Below are positions 8,820 through 17,005 of a stretch of DNA of 43,248 bases, in pieces. The DNA lies in the NCBI GenBank assembly GCA_016464825.1, contig JAEKNQ010000024.1:1-43248 (forward strand), in the 5' to 3' direction. The DNA comes from Candidatus Dormiibacter inghamiae. GTDB lineage: Bacteria > Chloroflexota > Dormibacteria > Dormibacterales > Dormibacteraceae. The number at the start of each line of letters is the position of its first letter. Positions within the stretch are counted from its first letter, which is position 1. Below the pieces are notes generated by a model. That model saw only the letters and a program-made list of their open reading frames with translations. It was not told where the DNA came from and did not search any database. The position numbers were made by a program, and so were the translations under genes.

Positions 8820-8990
8820 GTCCAGGATCTCGACGGCGCCTGCGAGCGCTGGTTCGCCGAGCACGGGTGCGGGGCGTTTCTCGCCCGGCCGGACTTCTAC
8901 GTGTTCGCGGCCGGCGAGCACTCTGACATCCCGCGCTTCATCTCGTGCCTGCGCCAGGCGCTCCAGTCAGCCTCGACAGAAGGAGAGTGA
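8820..8990 (+). pseudogene. C-terminal remnant of a FAD-binding aromatic monooxygenase (MhpA-like)
   Basis: A 56-codon open stretch ending in TGA reads with the ending typical of class A flavin monooxygenases that act on phenolic acids: DLDGACERWFAEHGCGAF, then LARPDFYVFAAG, then a short helix. In complete proteins this is the thioredoxin-like tail, where the bound-phase motif RPDxYVF is common. The N-terminal FAD domain is absent; only about 60 bases separate the promoter element from the fragment, so more than 80 percent of the gene is missing. The stop lies inside the ribosome-binding region of the following cupin remnant, which shows that the two were once an operon. Confidence 0.6.
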
Positions 8991-8996
8991 TCGACA

Positions 8997-9170
8997 ATGG
9001 GCATGCACATCACCCGGCTCGCCGACGCCAAGCCGTTCGACCCGCCGGGTCACCGCGGGGTGGGGCCGGTCCGACTGCAGGGCGGGGAGACGGCACCGAC
9101 GGAGGGTATTACGGTCGCGCTGTCCCATTACCTGCCGGGCGGCCAGTCGGAGATGGCTCCCCAGCCGGCC
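8997..9170 (+). pseudogene. N-terminal remnant of a cupin-domain protein
   Basis: ATG after AGGAGA at 8981-8986. The first 57 or so codons read like a small single-domain cupin (GVGPVRLQGGETAPTEGI, then VALSHYLPGGQSEMAPQPA), that is, the part just before the metal-binding cupin motif 1. After about 9170 the similarity stops and the frame runs into the reverse complement of the SDR gene region, so the gene has lost its metal-binding core. Such cupins often accompany phenol or aromatic-acid monooxygenases. The junction is probably a deletion. Confidence 0.55.
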
Positions 9171-9231
9171 GATTGCCGGGCCGCCCATTGGCGTCGACGT
9201 GTTTCGTTCGCCCACTGGAGTGCGGTGTTCG

Positions 9232-10038
9232 TTACATACGCACCAGCCCGCCGTCGACGACCAAGGTCTGTGCAGAGACAAATGCCGCCTCATCAGAAGC
9301 GAGCCACGCGACTGCGTCTGCGATATCGGCTAGGCGACTGATCCGCTTAACGGCCTGCCTATCGATCATGTTTGTAAACAGCTGCAGGCGCTGCTCCTTC
9401 GCGGCTGGAGTGTCATGGCCGGCCAACATGCCTTCCGTTGGAGTAGCGCCCGGCGCAACACAGTTGACGGTGATGCCGTGCTTGCCGACCTCGGACGCAA
9501 GCGCGCGGGTAAACCCGATGACGGCGGCCTTACTCGTGATGTAGTGAGTCGCGCTTTCGACCGGGAGACTAACCGTATTCGAGGTGAAATTGATAATGCG
9601 ACCGAACTGGCGATCTGTCATACCCGGAACGACCGCCTTGCAGAACAAGAATGCGGAGGTGAGGTTGACATCGAGAATCCGATGCCATAGTTCGAGATCG
9701 AGGTCGCGGAATGCCCGAAGCGGATAAATGCCAGCGTTATTGACCAATACATCACAGCGGCGGAACTTGTCTTCTACGGCCTTGATTGTCGACGTAACAT
9801 CGCTCGGCACCGCCACATCGCACCTGAGTGGCAAGGCGCGTGCGCCCGCCGAGCGAACCGCACTCGCCGTCTCGATCGGCTCGATCAGGTCGGCGATCGC
9901 AACGTCGTAGCCGCGCTCAGCCAAGCGGACCGCAGACGCCTGCCCAAGGCCCCGAGCGCCGCCGGTGACCACCGCGACCCGAGGCGTCAGCGTCGGGACG
10001 GACTCCGGACGCGGCGTCTCAGCTTCGAAAGTACTCAC
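9232..10038 (-). CDS. SDR family NAD(P)-dependent oxidoreductase
   Basis: 268 residues from a GTG start at 10038, chosen because GTGA overlaps the stop of the upstream NmrA-like gene. Classical short-chain dehydrogenase with TGGARGLG cofactor loop near residue 25, CDV after strand 3, NNAG near 100, a catalytic Ser in NFTSNTVS and the YITSK pair (Tyr and Lys), and a C-terminal ASDEAAFVSAQTLVVDGG. It reduces or oxidises a carbonyl/hydroxyl group with NAD(P)(H). The Asp in the IADLIEP segment after the second strand suggests NAD preference. It is the last of three coupled minus-strand genes (DUF3500 remnant, NmrA-like, SDR). The substrate is unknown. Confidence 0.9.
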   Translation of the reverse strand: MSTFEAETPRPESVPTLTPRVAVVTGGARGLGQASAVRLAERGYDVAIADLIEPIETASAVRSAGARALPLRCDVAVPSDVTSTIKAVEDKFRRCDVLVNNAGIYPLRAFRDLDLELWHRILDVNLTSAFLFCKAVVPGMTDRQFGRIINFTSNTVSLPVESATHYITSKAAVIGFTRALASEVGKHGITVNCVAPGATPTEGMLAGHDTPAAKEQRLQLFTNMIDRQAVKRISRLADIADAVAWLASDEAAFVSAQTLVVDGGLVRM

Positions 10039-10925
10039 CGGTGATTCTCGGCTGGTGGGCGGAGAGTGTCGAACTCGCGCTGCACGAACCGTTCCCATGT
10101 CGTCGGCTGTCGACCGAGCAGCCAGCTGAGTACGTTGGGGTTTCCGATGAAGTCGTGACTGCTGTAGCGCTTGCTGATCGCCCGCAAGAGCCGGGCCTCG
10201 TACGGAAACTGGCTTAGATCGTCCGTGCCGAGGGCCGCTCTGAGAAATACGTCGGAGTCGATCTGCTCGGCCACTATTTCGCGACCTACTACCTCAGAAA
10301 TGACCCGTGCGAGGTCGTGCGCCGTGTAGCGTCCCGGCGCGACGAGTTCATAGGTGGCGCCGGCGTGGTGGTCACTGTCGGCGAGGACGGCCGCCGCCAC
10401 CTCCGTCACGTCGCCCAGATCGACCATCGACTGATAGCGATCGAGCGCCCAGGAGAGACGGAAGACACCGTTCTCGAAGGCCGGCCCGAGCCGATGACTC
10501 AACATGTAGTTGGCCGGCTGGAGAATGGTGAACTCCAGCCCGGAGGACAGCAAATATTCTTCAAGGTCGCGCTTGATCTCGTGTTGGATCAGATCGGTCG
10601 TGATGGCGTGCAGCACCGAACTGAACACAAAATGCTGCACGCCGGCGACGCGGGCGGCGTCAATGACCGCGAAGCCCATTTCCCGTTCTTTCGGATGGAG
10701 TGCCGGACCAATGTAGTAGACCTTCTCCACGCCGCCTATAGCTTGGCTCAGCACGGCGGGGTCGCTGATGTCGCCGACGACGACGTCAGGCACACCGGCC
10801 GCACGTAGGGTGCGTGCCGACTCGTCGGAGCGAACACAGGCGCGAAGCGCGACTCCTGCCGCCACGAGCCTCGGGATCAGTAGCTTGCCCTGATTGCCGT
10901 TCGCTGCGGTGACGAGCACCGTCAT
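10035..10925 (-). CDS. NmrA-like NAD(P)-binding SDR-fold protein
   Basis: 296 residues of the atypical SDR/NmrA class (quinone-reductase-like or regulatory). The N-terminal VLVTAANGNQGKLLIPRLV holds the glycine-rich dinucleotide loop. YYIGPALHP and the HFVFSSVLH strand follow the Rossmann order, and LEFTILQPANYM is the conserved NmrA-family segment near residue 140. The Tyr-x3-Lys pair of classical SDRs is absent, as expected. The start ATG overlaps the stop of the DUF3500 remnant (ATGA) and the end overlaps the SDR start (GTGA), so the three genes were translationally coupled. The function may be reduction of a quinone or enone, or redox sensing; sequence does not decide. Confidence 0.87.
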   Translation of the reverse strand: MTVLVTAANGNQGKLLIPRLVAAGVALRACVRSDESARTLRAAGVPDVVVGDISDPAVLSQAIGGVEKVYYIGPALHPKEREMGFAVIDAARVAGVQHFVFSSVLHAITTDLIQHEIKRDLEEYLLSSGLEFTILQPANYMLSHRLGPAFENGVFRLSWALDRYQSMVDLGDVTEVAAAVLADSDHHAGATYELVAPGRYTAHDLARVISEVVGREIVAEQIDSDVFLRAALGTDDLSQFPYEARLLRAISKRYSSHDFIGNPNVLSWLLGRQPTTWERFVQREFDTLRPPAENHR

Positions 10926-11611
10926 TCCGGTTCCTCCGCGCCGCCGTGGTCATGCTCGAGGTGGTGCTGGATCATCAGGTCGGCACCGAAGTCGTTCGAG
11001 GGGTCGCGCCACACGCTGTGCACGTGGTTGGCGTTGTCGAACTTGATGAGGGTGGCCGGGCCTTGGATGCGGAAGTAGTGGGGATGGTCGAGGGACGTGC
11101 CGCCGGCCCAGGCGAAGTGCAACGCCTCGACGCCACCGGCGGTTTCGATGCGGTCCATCTCGAAACCGACCAGGCCCGGGAGGACGCGCTCAACGAACCG
11201 TGCGAGCAGGTCGTCGAAGTGCCCCCGCTGGGTGCCCGAGAGGTCACCGAAGCGGATGCCACGGGATGCGCGCGGAAGTAGGCCAGGGCCTTGCGGTCCT
11301 CGTCGGTGATCATCGCGTCACGCCGCCGTCCGACGCCGTGATAGTCGGGGTATTCAACGTCGCCGATGGCCGCAGCGGTGCAGGTGACGAAGTCCGCCGG
11401 CGGTGTGGAGTGGATGATCGCCTGCTCCTGCTGGGCGGCGGTGAGGTGGTCGAGCAGGAGGAAAGCCGCGTCCTCCTCCTCGCCTAGGATCCTGAAGGGA
11501 CCGAAGCGGGCCGGTTCGGCGCCGAGCAGGAAAGGGGTTGCGTTGACCAGGTCGCCTCGACGACGGTGACGTTGGTCGACAAGTGGTGGCCGACCAGCCC
11601 CCACCCCCAGT
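10922..11611 (-). pseudogene. DUF3500 family protein, frameshifted and truncated
   Basis: Three successive minus-strand reading frames give parts of one DUF3500 protein. WGWGLVGHHLSTNVTVVEA comes from one frame. LVNATPFLLGAEPARFGPF through ITDEDRKALAYFRAHP comes from the next, with the change near 11560. FVERVLPGLVGFEMDRIETA through SVWRDPSNDFGADL comes from the third, with the change near 11255. The order and spacing fit the C-terminal half of the family; the N-terminal half is missing and is replaced at about 11611 by the start of an unrelated FAH-type gene. The last frame overlaps the NmrA-like gene by ATGA. Function of the family is unknown, and this copy is almost certainly dead. Confidence 0.75.
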
Positions 11612-11722
11612 TCAGCCCGACGCAGCCCAGAACTCCTCCATGCTGCCGAGCGGCATCAGCTTTGAAGCGCCGTCGAGCCGACCAATCGCGCCGATCGCCG
11701 TGCGGTACCCGACTAGTTTCAT
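11612..11722 (-). pseudogene. N-terminal fragment of a fumarylacetoacetate hydrolase (FAH) family gene
   Basis: ATG at 11722 with GGGAAGG eight bases upstream. The 36 codons read MKLVGYRTAIGAIGRLDG and then LMPLGSMEEFWAASG, the usual small N-terminal beta part of bacterial FAH-family hydrolases/isomerases. The catalytic FAH domain is absent. The reading frame ends just where the DUF3500 similarity begins, so a deletion joined two neighbouring catabolic genes. Identification rests on a short stretch. Confidence 0.5.
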
Positions 11723-11842
11723 CGCAACGCCTTCCCGCTTCGCCGTCTGCTCGCTAACGCTGCTCGGCTGTGAGTCATCATGGTCTGGTCCTGCTGCGCC
11801 GGAACGGCCCGGACACCCGCGTAGGGCCTGGGAGACAACACA

Positions 11843-11861
11843 CCTAACCATTAGGCCTGAC
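11843..11861. promoter_or_regulatory. Palindromic operator-like site, copy 1
   Basis: CCTAACCATTAGG is a palindrome with a three-base centre, followed directly by CCTGAC. The same layout recurs at 12333-12351. The site lies between the minus-strand FAH fragment and the plus-strand GntR remnant, the position expected of a divergent operator. Confidence 0.6.
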
Positions 11862-11975
11862 TCCATCATGCGATCTGCAGGAGGTTCCGTCAAGGCCTCC
11901 TGCAGAGTCAACGCAGATCAGAACTCGCTCTCACACCGCTGATCGATCGTCGGGGCTATCCGTTAGGCGCCATCC

Positions 11976-12187
11976 ATGGTGTTGGCTGCTCAACGAAGTC
12001 GCGCTGAGGACGTCGTCATCTACGTCGCTGGCGCGATCGAGCAGCGCGGACTACGTCCTGGTGACCACATGGGCACCGGGCCGATCTGCGTGATGAGACC
12101 GGCGTCGCGAAGGCCACTGTCAACGAGGCAGTCCGGCTGTTGCAGGAACGGCGATGGATTGTGCTTCGACCTGGCCCGTCTTCGTGA
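11976..12187 (+). pseudogene. GntR-family regulator remnant (winged helix only)
   Basis: From the ATG at 11976 the frame reads VAGAIEQRGLRPGDHMGT, the first helix and linker of a GntR winged helix. After a frame change near 12078 it continues as ADLRDETGVAKATVNEAV and RLLQERRWIVLRPGPSS, the recognition helix and wing, and then meets a TGA at about 12185. The ligand-binding domain is not recognisable in the next 140 bases. It is a second, separate GntR gene from the intact one at 8011-8712, whose helix reads YGRATIGEAARLL. The two similar palindromes flank it closely, so it may have been their regulator. Confidence 0.7.
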
Positions 12188-12332
12188 GGCTGTCGAGCCC
12201 GCCTTCGGCGCCGTGCCTGGCGACGCCGTCACCCTGCGGGCCGGAACATCGCGGGGTCAGTTCCTTCCAGTGCAGGCGCGGACCAGCATGCTGCCGGCGC
12301 GGTCTGGCCGGACGTGGCGACCCAACTACAGA

Positions 12333-12351
12333 CTTAACCGTTAAGCCTGAC
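12333..12351. promoter_or_regulatory. Palindromic operator-like site, copy 2
   Basis: CTTAACCGTTAAG, a palindrome with a three-base centre, followed by CCTGAC exactly as in the copy at 11843. It lies about 46 bases upstream of the TTGACA box of the sugar-binding-protein gene. A GntR-class repressor or activator is the simplest reader, but this is inference. Confidence 0.6.
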
Positions 12352-12396
12352 AACCCGTCCTGAAGCATCGACCCCGCCACCGCATCAAGGAAGCTC

Positions 12397-12425
12397 TTGA
12401 CAGGCCAGCCGACACTATGCAGGAT
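12397..12425 (+). promoter_or_regulatory. Probable promoter of the sugar-binding lipoprotein gene
   Basis: TTGACA at 12397-12402 is followed after 17 bases by CAGGAT, a poor -10 box. This leaves an untranslated leader of about 125 bases before the ATG at 12555. The -35 is perfect; the -10 makes the call moderate. Confidence 0.4.
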
Positions 12426-12554
12426 AGGGCCTATTGGTTCGTGTATTTACTTCAGAGGCTGGGCGCAGACGCCGCGCAGGTCGCGGTGGCGGTTCGGAAC
12501 TAAGCCTGTTCGCAGCATCACCTCGTTCCTTTGCAAACAACAGGAGAGTCAGAG

Positions 12555-13736
12555 ATGCTCGCAAAGTTCGGTGACCTGGGGCCCAGCAGCGTCGCCCGCG
12601 GGAGACGCTGGAACCGCCGTAACACCTGGAGGGTGGCCGCAGCTTGCGTCTCGGCGGCCGCACTCGTGTCGGTCGCGGCCTGCAGTTCCTCGTCGGGCCC
12701 AGCCTCCTCGGGGTCGGCGCAGGGAGCGAATGTCGCAGCAGCGAAAGCGGCTATTGCGCCCTACACGGTTCCGCCGAAGACCTTTACGGTGACCGAGCCG
12801 CTGCCAGCGAAGCTTCCGGCGGGCAAGAAGTTCGTCTTCCTGCAGTGTTCGACACCCATCTGCGCCGTGGTGGGCAGGTTCTTCCAGCAGGCAGTCAAGG
12901 GGATTGGCGGGACCTTGACCGTGGTGAACGCCGGTTCGACGGCGCAGACGCAGCAGGCCGCCGCGTCGAGCGTACTCGCGCTGAAGCCGGATGCCGTGCT
13001 CCTCGGCGGGACCGACCCGGCTTTGTTCGGTGGTGGCCTGAAGGCGCTGGCTGATGCCGGCGTCAAGTTGATCTCCCTCCAGATCGACAAAGACGTGAAG
13101 CCGTACGGCATCACGTTCAACTACCTTGGTGCGAATCTAAGTCAACGGAACGGAAAGCTTCTGGCGGACTGGGTGATCGCCAACAAGGGGTCGCACGCGA
13201 ACGCGGTGCTCTACAGTCTGCCCGCCCTCGACATCTCGGCCCCGGTGCAGACGGCCTTCGAGAATGAGATGAGGACCAACTGCCCGTCCTGCAAGGTGCG
13301 CGTAGTCCCCATCGACGTCAGCACCATCGGAACAACGGCGCCGCGCACCGTCGTGACCGATCTGCAGGCGCACCCGGACACGAACGTGGCGGTGTTCGTG
13401 AGCCTTTCGGCGGCCGGCGGCCTGCCGGCCGCGCTGAAAGCGGCTGGCCTGTCGGTCACGACCGTGGGCTTCGGGCCCACGACCGGTAACTTGCAGGACA
13501 TCAAGGACGGCGCGCTGACGGCCGCGCTGGACATCGACTTCCCGGTGTCGACCTGGACGGGCGTCGACGTGGCTGCGCGTCTGCTGGAGGGTGCCCAGCC
13601 GACTGCGAGTGAGCAGGCCGGCGAGGTGCCTGAGCAGTTCCTGGAGCAGAAGGACATCACCTTCGATCCGACCCTTGGCTGGTCGGCGTTTCCCGACTAC
13701 GCCCAGCGGTTCGCCCATCTATGGCACGTGTCGTAG
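12555..13736 (+). CDS. Sugar-type ABC transporter substrate-binding lipoprotein
   Basis: 393 residues from the ATG with AGGAG eight bases upstream. After a basic N-region a hydrophobic helix ends in VSVAAC, a lipobox; Cys is followed by a Ser/Gly-rich linker, so the protein is anchored outside the membrane. The mature part has the two-lobed periplasmic-binding-protein fold of the LacI/RbsB class: a first strand KFVFLQCS, ALKPDAVLLGG, a GVKLISLQ hinge strand, PDTNVAVFVS and TTVGFGP. It would capture a sugar, polyol or similar compound. The next genes are a broken ATPase of the same transporter class, so this system no longer has its own intact ATPase here. The operator-like palindrome upstream suggests ligand-controlled expression. 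Confidence 0.88.
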   Translation: MLAKFGDLGPSSVARGRRWNRRNTWRVAAACVSAAALVSVAACSSSSGPASSGSAQGANVAAAKAAIAPYTVPPKTFTVTEPLPAKLPAGKKFVFLQCSTPICAVVGRFFQQAVKGIGGTLTVVNAGSTAQTQQAAASSVLALKPDAVLLGGTDPALFGGGLKALADAGVKLISLQIDKDVKPYGITFNYLGANLSQRNGKLLADWVIANKGSHANAVLYSLPALDISAPVQTAFENEMRTNCPSCKVRVVPIDVSTIGTTAPRTVVTDLQAHPDTNVAVFVSLSAAGGLPAALKAAGLSVTTVGFGPTTGNLQDIKDGALTAALDIDFPVSTWTGVDVAARLLEGAQPTASEQAGEVPEQFLEQKDITFDPTLGWSAFPDYAQRFAHLWHVS

Positions 13737-14301
13737 TCGCCAGCGCATCGGTGCCGCTGCTCCGGGTTGGGGGTCCGTCGAAGACGTTCCCGGGGTCTGA
13801 AGGCATTGGACGACGTGTCGTTGGAGGTCCATCCCGGGAAGTCGTCGCGGTGCTGGGTCACAACGGCTCGGGCAAGTCGACGCTGCTCAAGATCCTGGCC
13901 GGTGTGTATCAGGCCGATCCCGGGGCGGTCGTCGAGGTGCGTGACGCCGAGGGCGAGCTGGTTGTGGGGGGCGGCGGGCCGCGAGGGGTTGCAATTCATA
14001 CATCAGGGTCTCGGTTTGGCCGACATCTTGACGACGGTGGAGAACCTGGGGTTGGGCAAGTCGACGCGCGGTCGAGGGTTCGCCCCCGTCCGCGGTGCCG
14101 CCGAGCTACGCCGCGCCCAGCAGCTCGTCGCCCGATTCGGAGGTTAGCTTGGATGTGACGGTCCCGGTCGGGAAGTTGTCGCCGGCACAGCGAGCGATCG
14201 TGGCGATCGCTCGGGCGCTGGACGGCTGGACTCGTCCGGACAACGTGCTGCTGCTCGATGAGCCGGCGGCGGCGCTGCACGGCGATGAGGTGCAGAAGTC
14301 G
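13721..14301 (+). pseudogene. Sugar ABC transporter ATP-binding protein, multiply frameshifted and fused
   Basis: Parts of one ATPase are spread over three frames in correct order. LLRVGGPSKTFPG comes first, then LKALDDVSLEVHPG, then VVAVLGHNGSGKSTLLKILAG with an intact Walker A, then FIHQGLGLADILTTVENL (Q-loop region). VGKLSPAQRAIVAIARAL (ABC signature) and NVLLLDEPAAALHGDEV (Walker B) complete the first ATPase domain. At least four frame changes occur, at about 13797, 13830, 13970 and 14145. At 14302 the frame switches to an unrelated hydrolase tail; the second half of the usual double ATPase is missing. It overlaps the end of the binding-protein gene, so they once formed an operon. Confidence 0.8.
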
Positions 14302-14661
14302 CTGGTCCCTCCGATCGATCCCGCGAACGTCCATCGGGTTGGGCATGGCTTGCTCAAGGTGTCGCACCGCCGGCTCGACAACGCGCGGTCGACGGAATAC
14401 TGGCCGGTCCACACGCACGCTGAGGCGGACCACCAGCCGCTCGAAGACGGCGAGATCGTCGCGATCGAGGTCGGTCTCTATCCGAGCAGCGCGCTGATCC
14501 GCAAAGGCTGCCGACTGCGGATCGACGTGCAGCCCTACTCGCCGGCGGGCTTGACCGTCCGCGCCTATGACGAGAGCTACCAGCTGGGTGCGACCAACAC
14601 GCTTTACTCAGGCCCGGATCATCCCAACTACGTGCAATTGCCGATAGCGCCGGCGAAATGA
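14302..14661 (+). pseudogene. C-terminal fragment of a CocE/NonD hydrolase, fused to the ATPase remnant
   Basis: 119 codons from PPIDPANVHRVGHGLLKVSH to the stop match, residue for residue with few changes, the last 120 residues of the large hydrolase at 4746-7040. Both contain STEYWPVHTHAE, GEIVAIEVGL and the ending YVQLPI. Only the jelly-roll end of the family is present; no catalytic residues. The two DNA copies differ at roughly one base in five, mostly at third positions, so this is an old relative rather than a recent copy. It reads in frame from the ABC Walker B segment without a stop, giving a chimeric open frame. Confidence 0.8.
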
Positions 14662-14796
14662 CGTCCGGCAGCCAGGGCCATTGCGTAGAAATCGAACCCG
14701 TATGACCCGCACGCATATCCAGCCGTACGACAGTTCTCGACGGATGTTGCCCGGTGTCCGGTCCCAGAATGACATCGGACAATAAGGGGAGAGTTT

Positions 14797-15747
14797 GTGA
14801 GAATCATCGCGCTTGAGGAGCACGTACTTCCGAAGGAAATCAGCGCCGAGCTGGGCGCCGTGGCGCCTACGTGGCCCCAGAAAGCGAGTGACCTGCTCGA
14901 CGAACTGGACGGCAAAAGGCTCGAGAGCATGGATTCCGCTGGCATCGATGTACAGGTTCTCTCCATCGTGGGGCATCCCATTCAGGAGCTCGAACCCCAT
15001 CGCTCTGTGGCGCTGTCTCGGAAGGCCAACGACAGAGTCGCTGCGGCCGTGGCCGCCCATCCCGACCGGTTTGCTGCCTTCGCCACGCTGCCGATGTCCG
15101 ATCCACCGGCCGCAGCTGCGGAGCTGCGACGGGCCGTCGCCGACCTGGGGTTTGTCGGCGCGATGATTCACGGTCAGACTAACGGCCTCTTTCTTGATGA
15201 CCTCGCCTTCGTGCCTCTACTCGCCGAAGCGCAGGAACTCGGCGTTCCGATCTACCTGCATCCTGCTGAGCCGCCGCCCGTGGTGAGGCGGGCTTACTTC
15301 TCGGGGCTAAAACCGGTCGCCGCCGAATACCTTTCCAGGGGCTCGTGGGGGTGGCATGCGGAGTTGGGTCTGCATGTGCTGCGGCTGGCAGTCGGCGGCA
15401 CCTTCGAGCGATTCCCGGCCTTGCAGATCATCGTCGGACACATGGGCGAACATCTGCCGTTCAACCTGGCCCGGGCCGATGAGAAACTGAGCCCGGTGAC
15501 CGGGCTACCGCGGTCGGTGGCCGAAACAGTCCGTGACCAAGTGCATATCACCACCTCCGGATACACGACGAACCCGCCGCTGCTGTGCGCACTGCTCGTG
15601 TTCGGCGCCGACCGAATCCTCTTCTCGGTCGACTACCCATTCTCGGACAATGCCGAGGCGACGGCATTTCTCAACTCCGCCCCGATCAGCCCGGCCGACC
15701 GGGAGAAGATCGGCCACGCCAACTGCGAACGACTACTCAAGCTCTAG
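14797..15747 (+). CDS. Amidohydrolase family 2 protein (gamma-resorcylate decarboxylase/ACMSD type)
   Basis: 316 residues from GTG with AAGGGGAG five to ten bases upstream. TIM-barrel amidohydrolase of the PF04909 class: ALEEH at residues 5-9, metal/catalytic His in IYLHPAEPP, IIVGHMGEHLPF with the next His, and the Asp in FSVDYPFSD near the end. Relatives decarboxylate aromatic acids (gamma-resorcylate, 5-carboxyvanillate) without oxidation or hydrolyse lactones. The N-terminal EEH pattern and the length fit the decarboxylases. The gene is intact in a region full of broken genes and is followed by the M24 gene after 64 bases. The substrate is probably an aromatic or cyclic acid, by analogy. 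Confidence 0.88.
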   Translation: MRIIALEEHVLPKEISAELGAVAPTWPQKASDLLDELDGKRLESMDSAGIDVQVLSIVGHPIQELEPHRSVALSRKANDRVAAAVAAHPDRFAAFATLPMSDPPAAAAELRRAVADLGFVGAMIHGQTNGLFLDDLAFVPLLAEAQELGVPIYLHPAEPPPVVRRAYFSGLKPVAAEYLSRGSWGWHAELGLHVLRLAVGGTFERFPALQIIVGHMGEHLPFNLARADEKLSPVTGLPRSVAETVRDQVHITTSGYTTNPPLLCALLVFGADRILFSVDYPFSDNAEATAFLNSAPISPADREKIGHANCERLLKL

Positions 15748-15811
15748 CGGCCGGCGCCCCGATTTTGATCGCGGAACCAGGAGGCTCATTCAACTATGGG
15801 AAGGCGCCGGT

Positions 15812-17005
15812 ATGACTGATCGTGGATCGCAACTTCGTGTCGAGGAATCGACCGTGGAGCTCGAACGTCGGTGGACAAATATCCGGAATTTGATGCTCGC
15901 TGCCGAAATAGACGTTTTGGTGGCGCAGACCACCACTCCCGACGCAGGATACGTACGGTATCTGTCCGGTCAGTCGACGCGTGGCGGCCACGGGCTTAGC
16001 GTCATTTTTCCTATCGATGGTGAAATGACTATTGTAACCCATGGCGCCTACCAAGGTGACGTCCGCGTCAATCCGTCCGACCGCTCGGGCTTGGCGGGGG
16101 TCAGGCGGCTTCTTACTGATCCCTATTTTCCGGCTGTACCGTACTGCAAGGATGCAGAGAATGCGCTAATAACGCGAGCATTGACGGAATACGGCGACTC
16201 CACGATCGGACTAGTTGGCGCGCATCAGACACCTTACTCACTGCGCACACAGATTGATCTAGACCTGCCAGCCGCCACGCTCGTCGATGCGACGGACCTA
16301 GTCGACGAAGTGAGAGTCGTGAAGTCACAAGAGGAGATAGTGTCGATACGGCGGACGGCCGAACTCCAGGATGCAGCAATGCGGTTTGCCTTCGACGTTA
16401 TCCGGCCCGGGATCCGCGGCGTGGACGTTACCGCAGAGATTGAGCGTTTCTGTCGGGTGCGCGGCAGTGAATCCGGGCTATACCTGATTGGCTCTGCGCC
16501 GCCCGGAGACCCCACTGGCGTCCTCCGACCGATACATCAGCAGTATCGGACAATCCAGAGAGGAGATGTCATTAGTATACTTATCGAGTGTAGCGGCCCT
16601 GGCGGCCTCTACTGTGAGTTGGGGAGGACCGCTATCCTGGGTGGCTCCTCGCGTCAACTTGTCGATGAGCTGGAGATTCTTTGCGCGGCCCAGAGCCTGA
16701 CGGCCGACCATTTGCGTCCCGGTGCTGATTGCACAGAGATTTGGCTGGCGCATAATGCGTTTCTCTCAAACATCGGCCGGCCGGTCGAGAAGAGGGTACA
16801 CGCCCATGGGCAAGGTTACGATATTGTGGAGCCGCCGCTTATTCGCCCAGACGAACCTGGGCGTATCCGTGCCGGTATGAACATCGCATGTCATCCGAGC
16901 TACGTTCAGAGCGGCCTTTTCTGCTGGGTGTGCGACAACTATCTTGTAACTGAGCAAGGCGCTGAGCGGATTCACGCTATGCCCCAAGAGGTGGGTGAGT
17001 TGTAA
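15812..17005 (+). CDS. M24 family (creatinase/aminopeptidase P-like) protein with altered metal site
   Basis: 397 residues from the ATG at 15812. The creatinase N-terminal domain spans 15-165 and the pita-bread fold 175-390. The usual metal ligands of M24 peptidases are replaced in part. The first Asp is Glu259 (ISILIECSG), the second is Glu269 (LYCELGRT), the His is kept at 332 (HAHGQGYDIVEPP), the first Glu is lost (MNIACHPSY), and the last is Asp375 (CDNYLV). This resembles creatinase-like hydrolases that act without metal on small C-N compounds more than peptidases. It precedes the dehydrogenase gene with a 219-base gap. The DNA is markedly richer in A/T, with ATA and TTA-type codons rare elsewhere, suggesting a different origin. 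Confidence 0.85.
   Translation: MTDRGSQLRVEESTVELERRWTNIRNLMLAAEIDVLVAQTTTPDAGYVRYLSGQSTRGGHGLSVIFPIDGEMTIVTHGAYQGDVRVNPSDRSGLAGVRRLLTDPYFPAVPYCKDAENALITRALTEYGDSTIGLVGAHQTPYSLRTQIDLDLPAATLVDATDLVDEVRVVKSQEEIVSIRRTAELQDAAMRFAFDVIRPGIRGVDVTAEIERFCRVRGSESGLYLIGSAPPGDPTGVLRPIHQQYRTIQRGDVISILIECSGPGGLYCELGRTAILGGSSRQLVDELEILCAAQSLTADHLRPGADCTEIWLAHNAFLSNIGRPVEKRVHAHGQGYDIVEPPLIRPDEPGRIRAGMNIACHPSYVQSGLFCWVCDNYLVTEQGAERIHAMPQEVGEL

Noticed and set aside
12188..12330. Ligand domain of the GntR remnant
   Set aside because: No FCD or UTRA features appear in any frame after the TGA near 12185.
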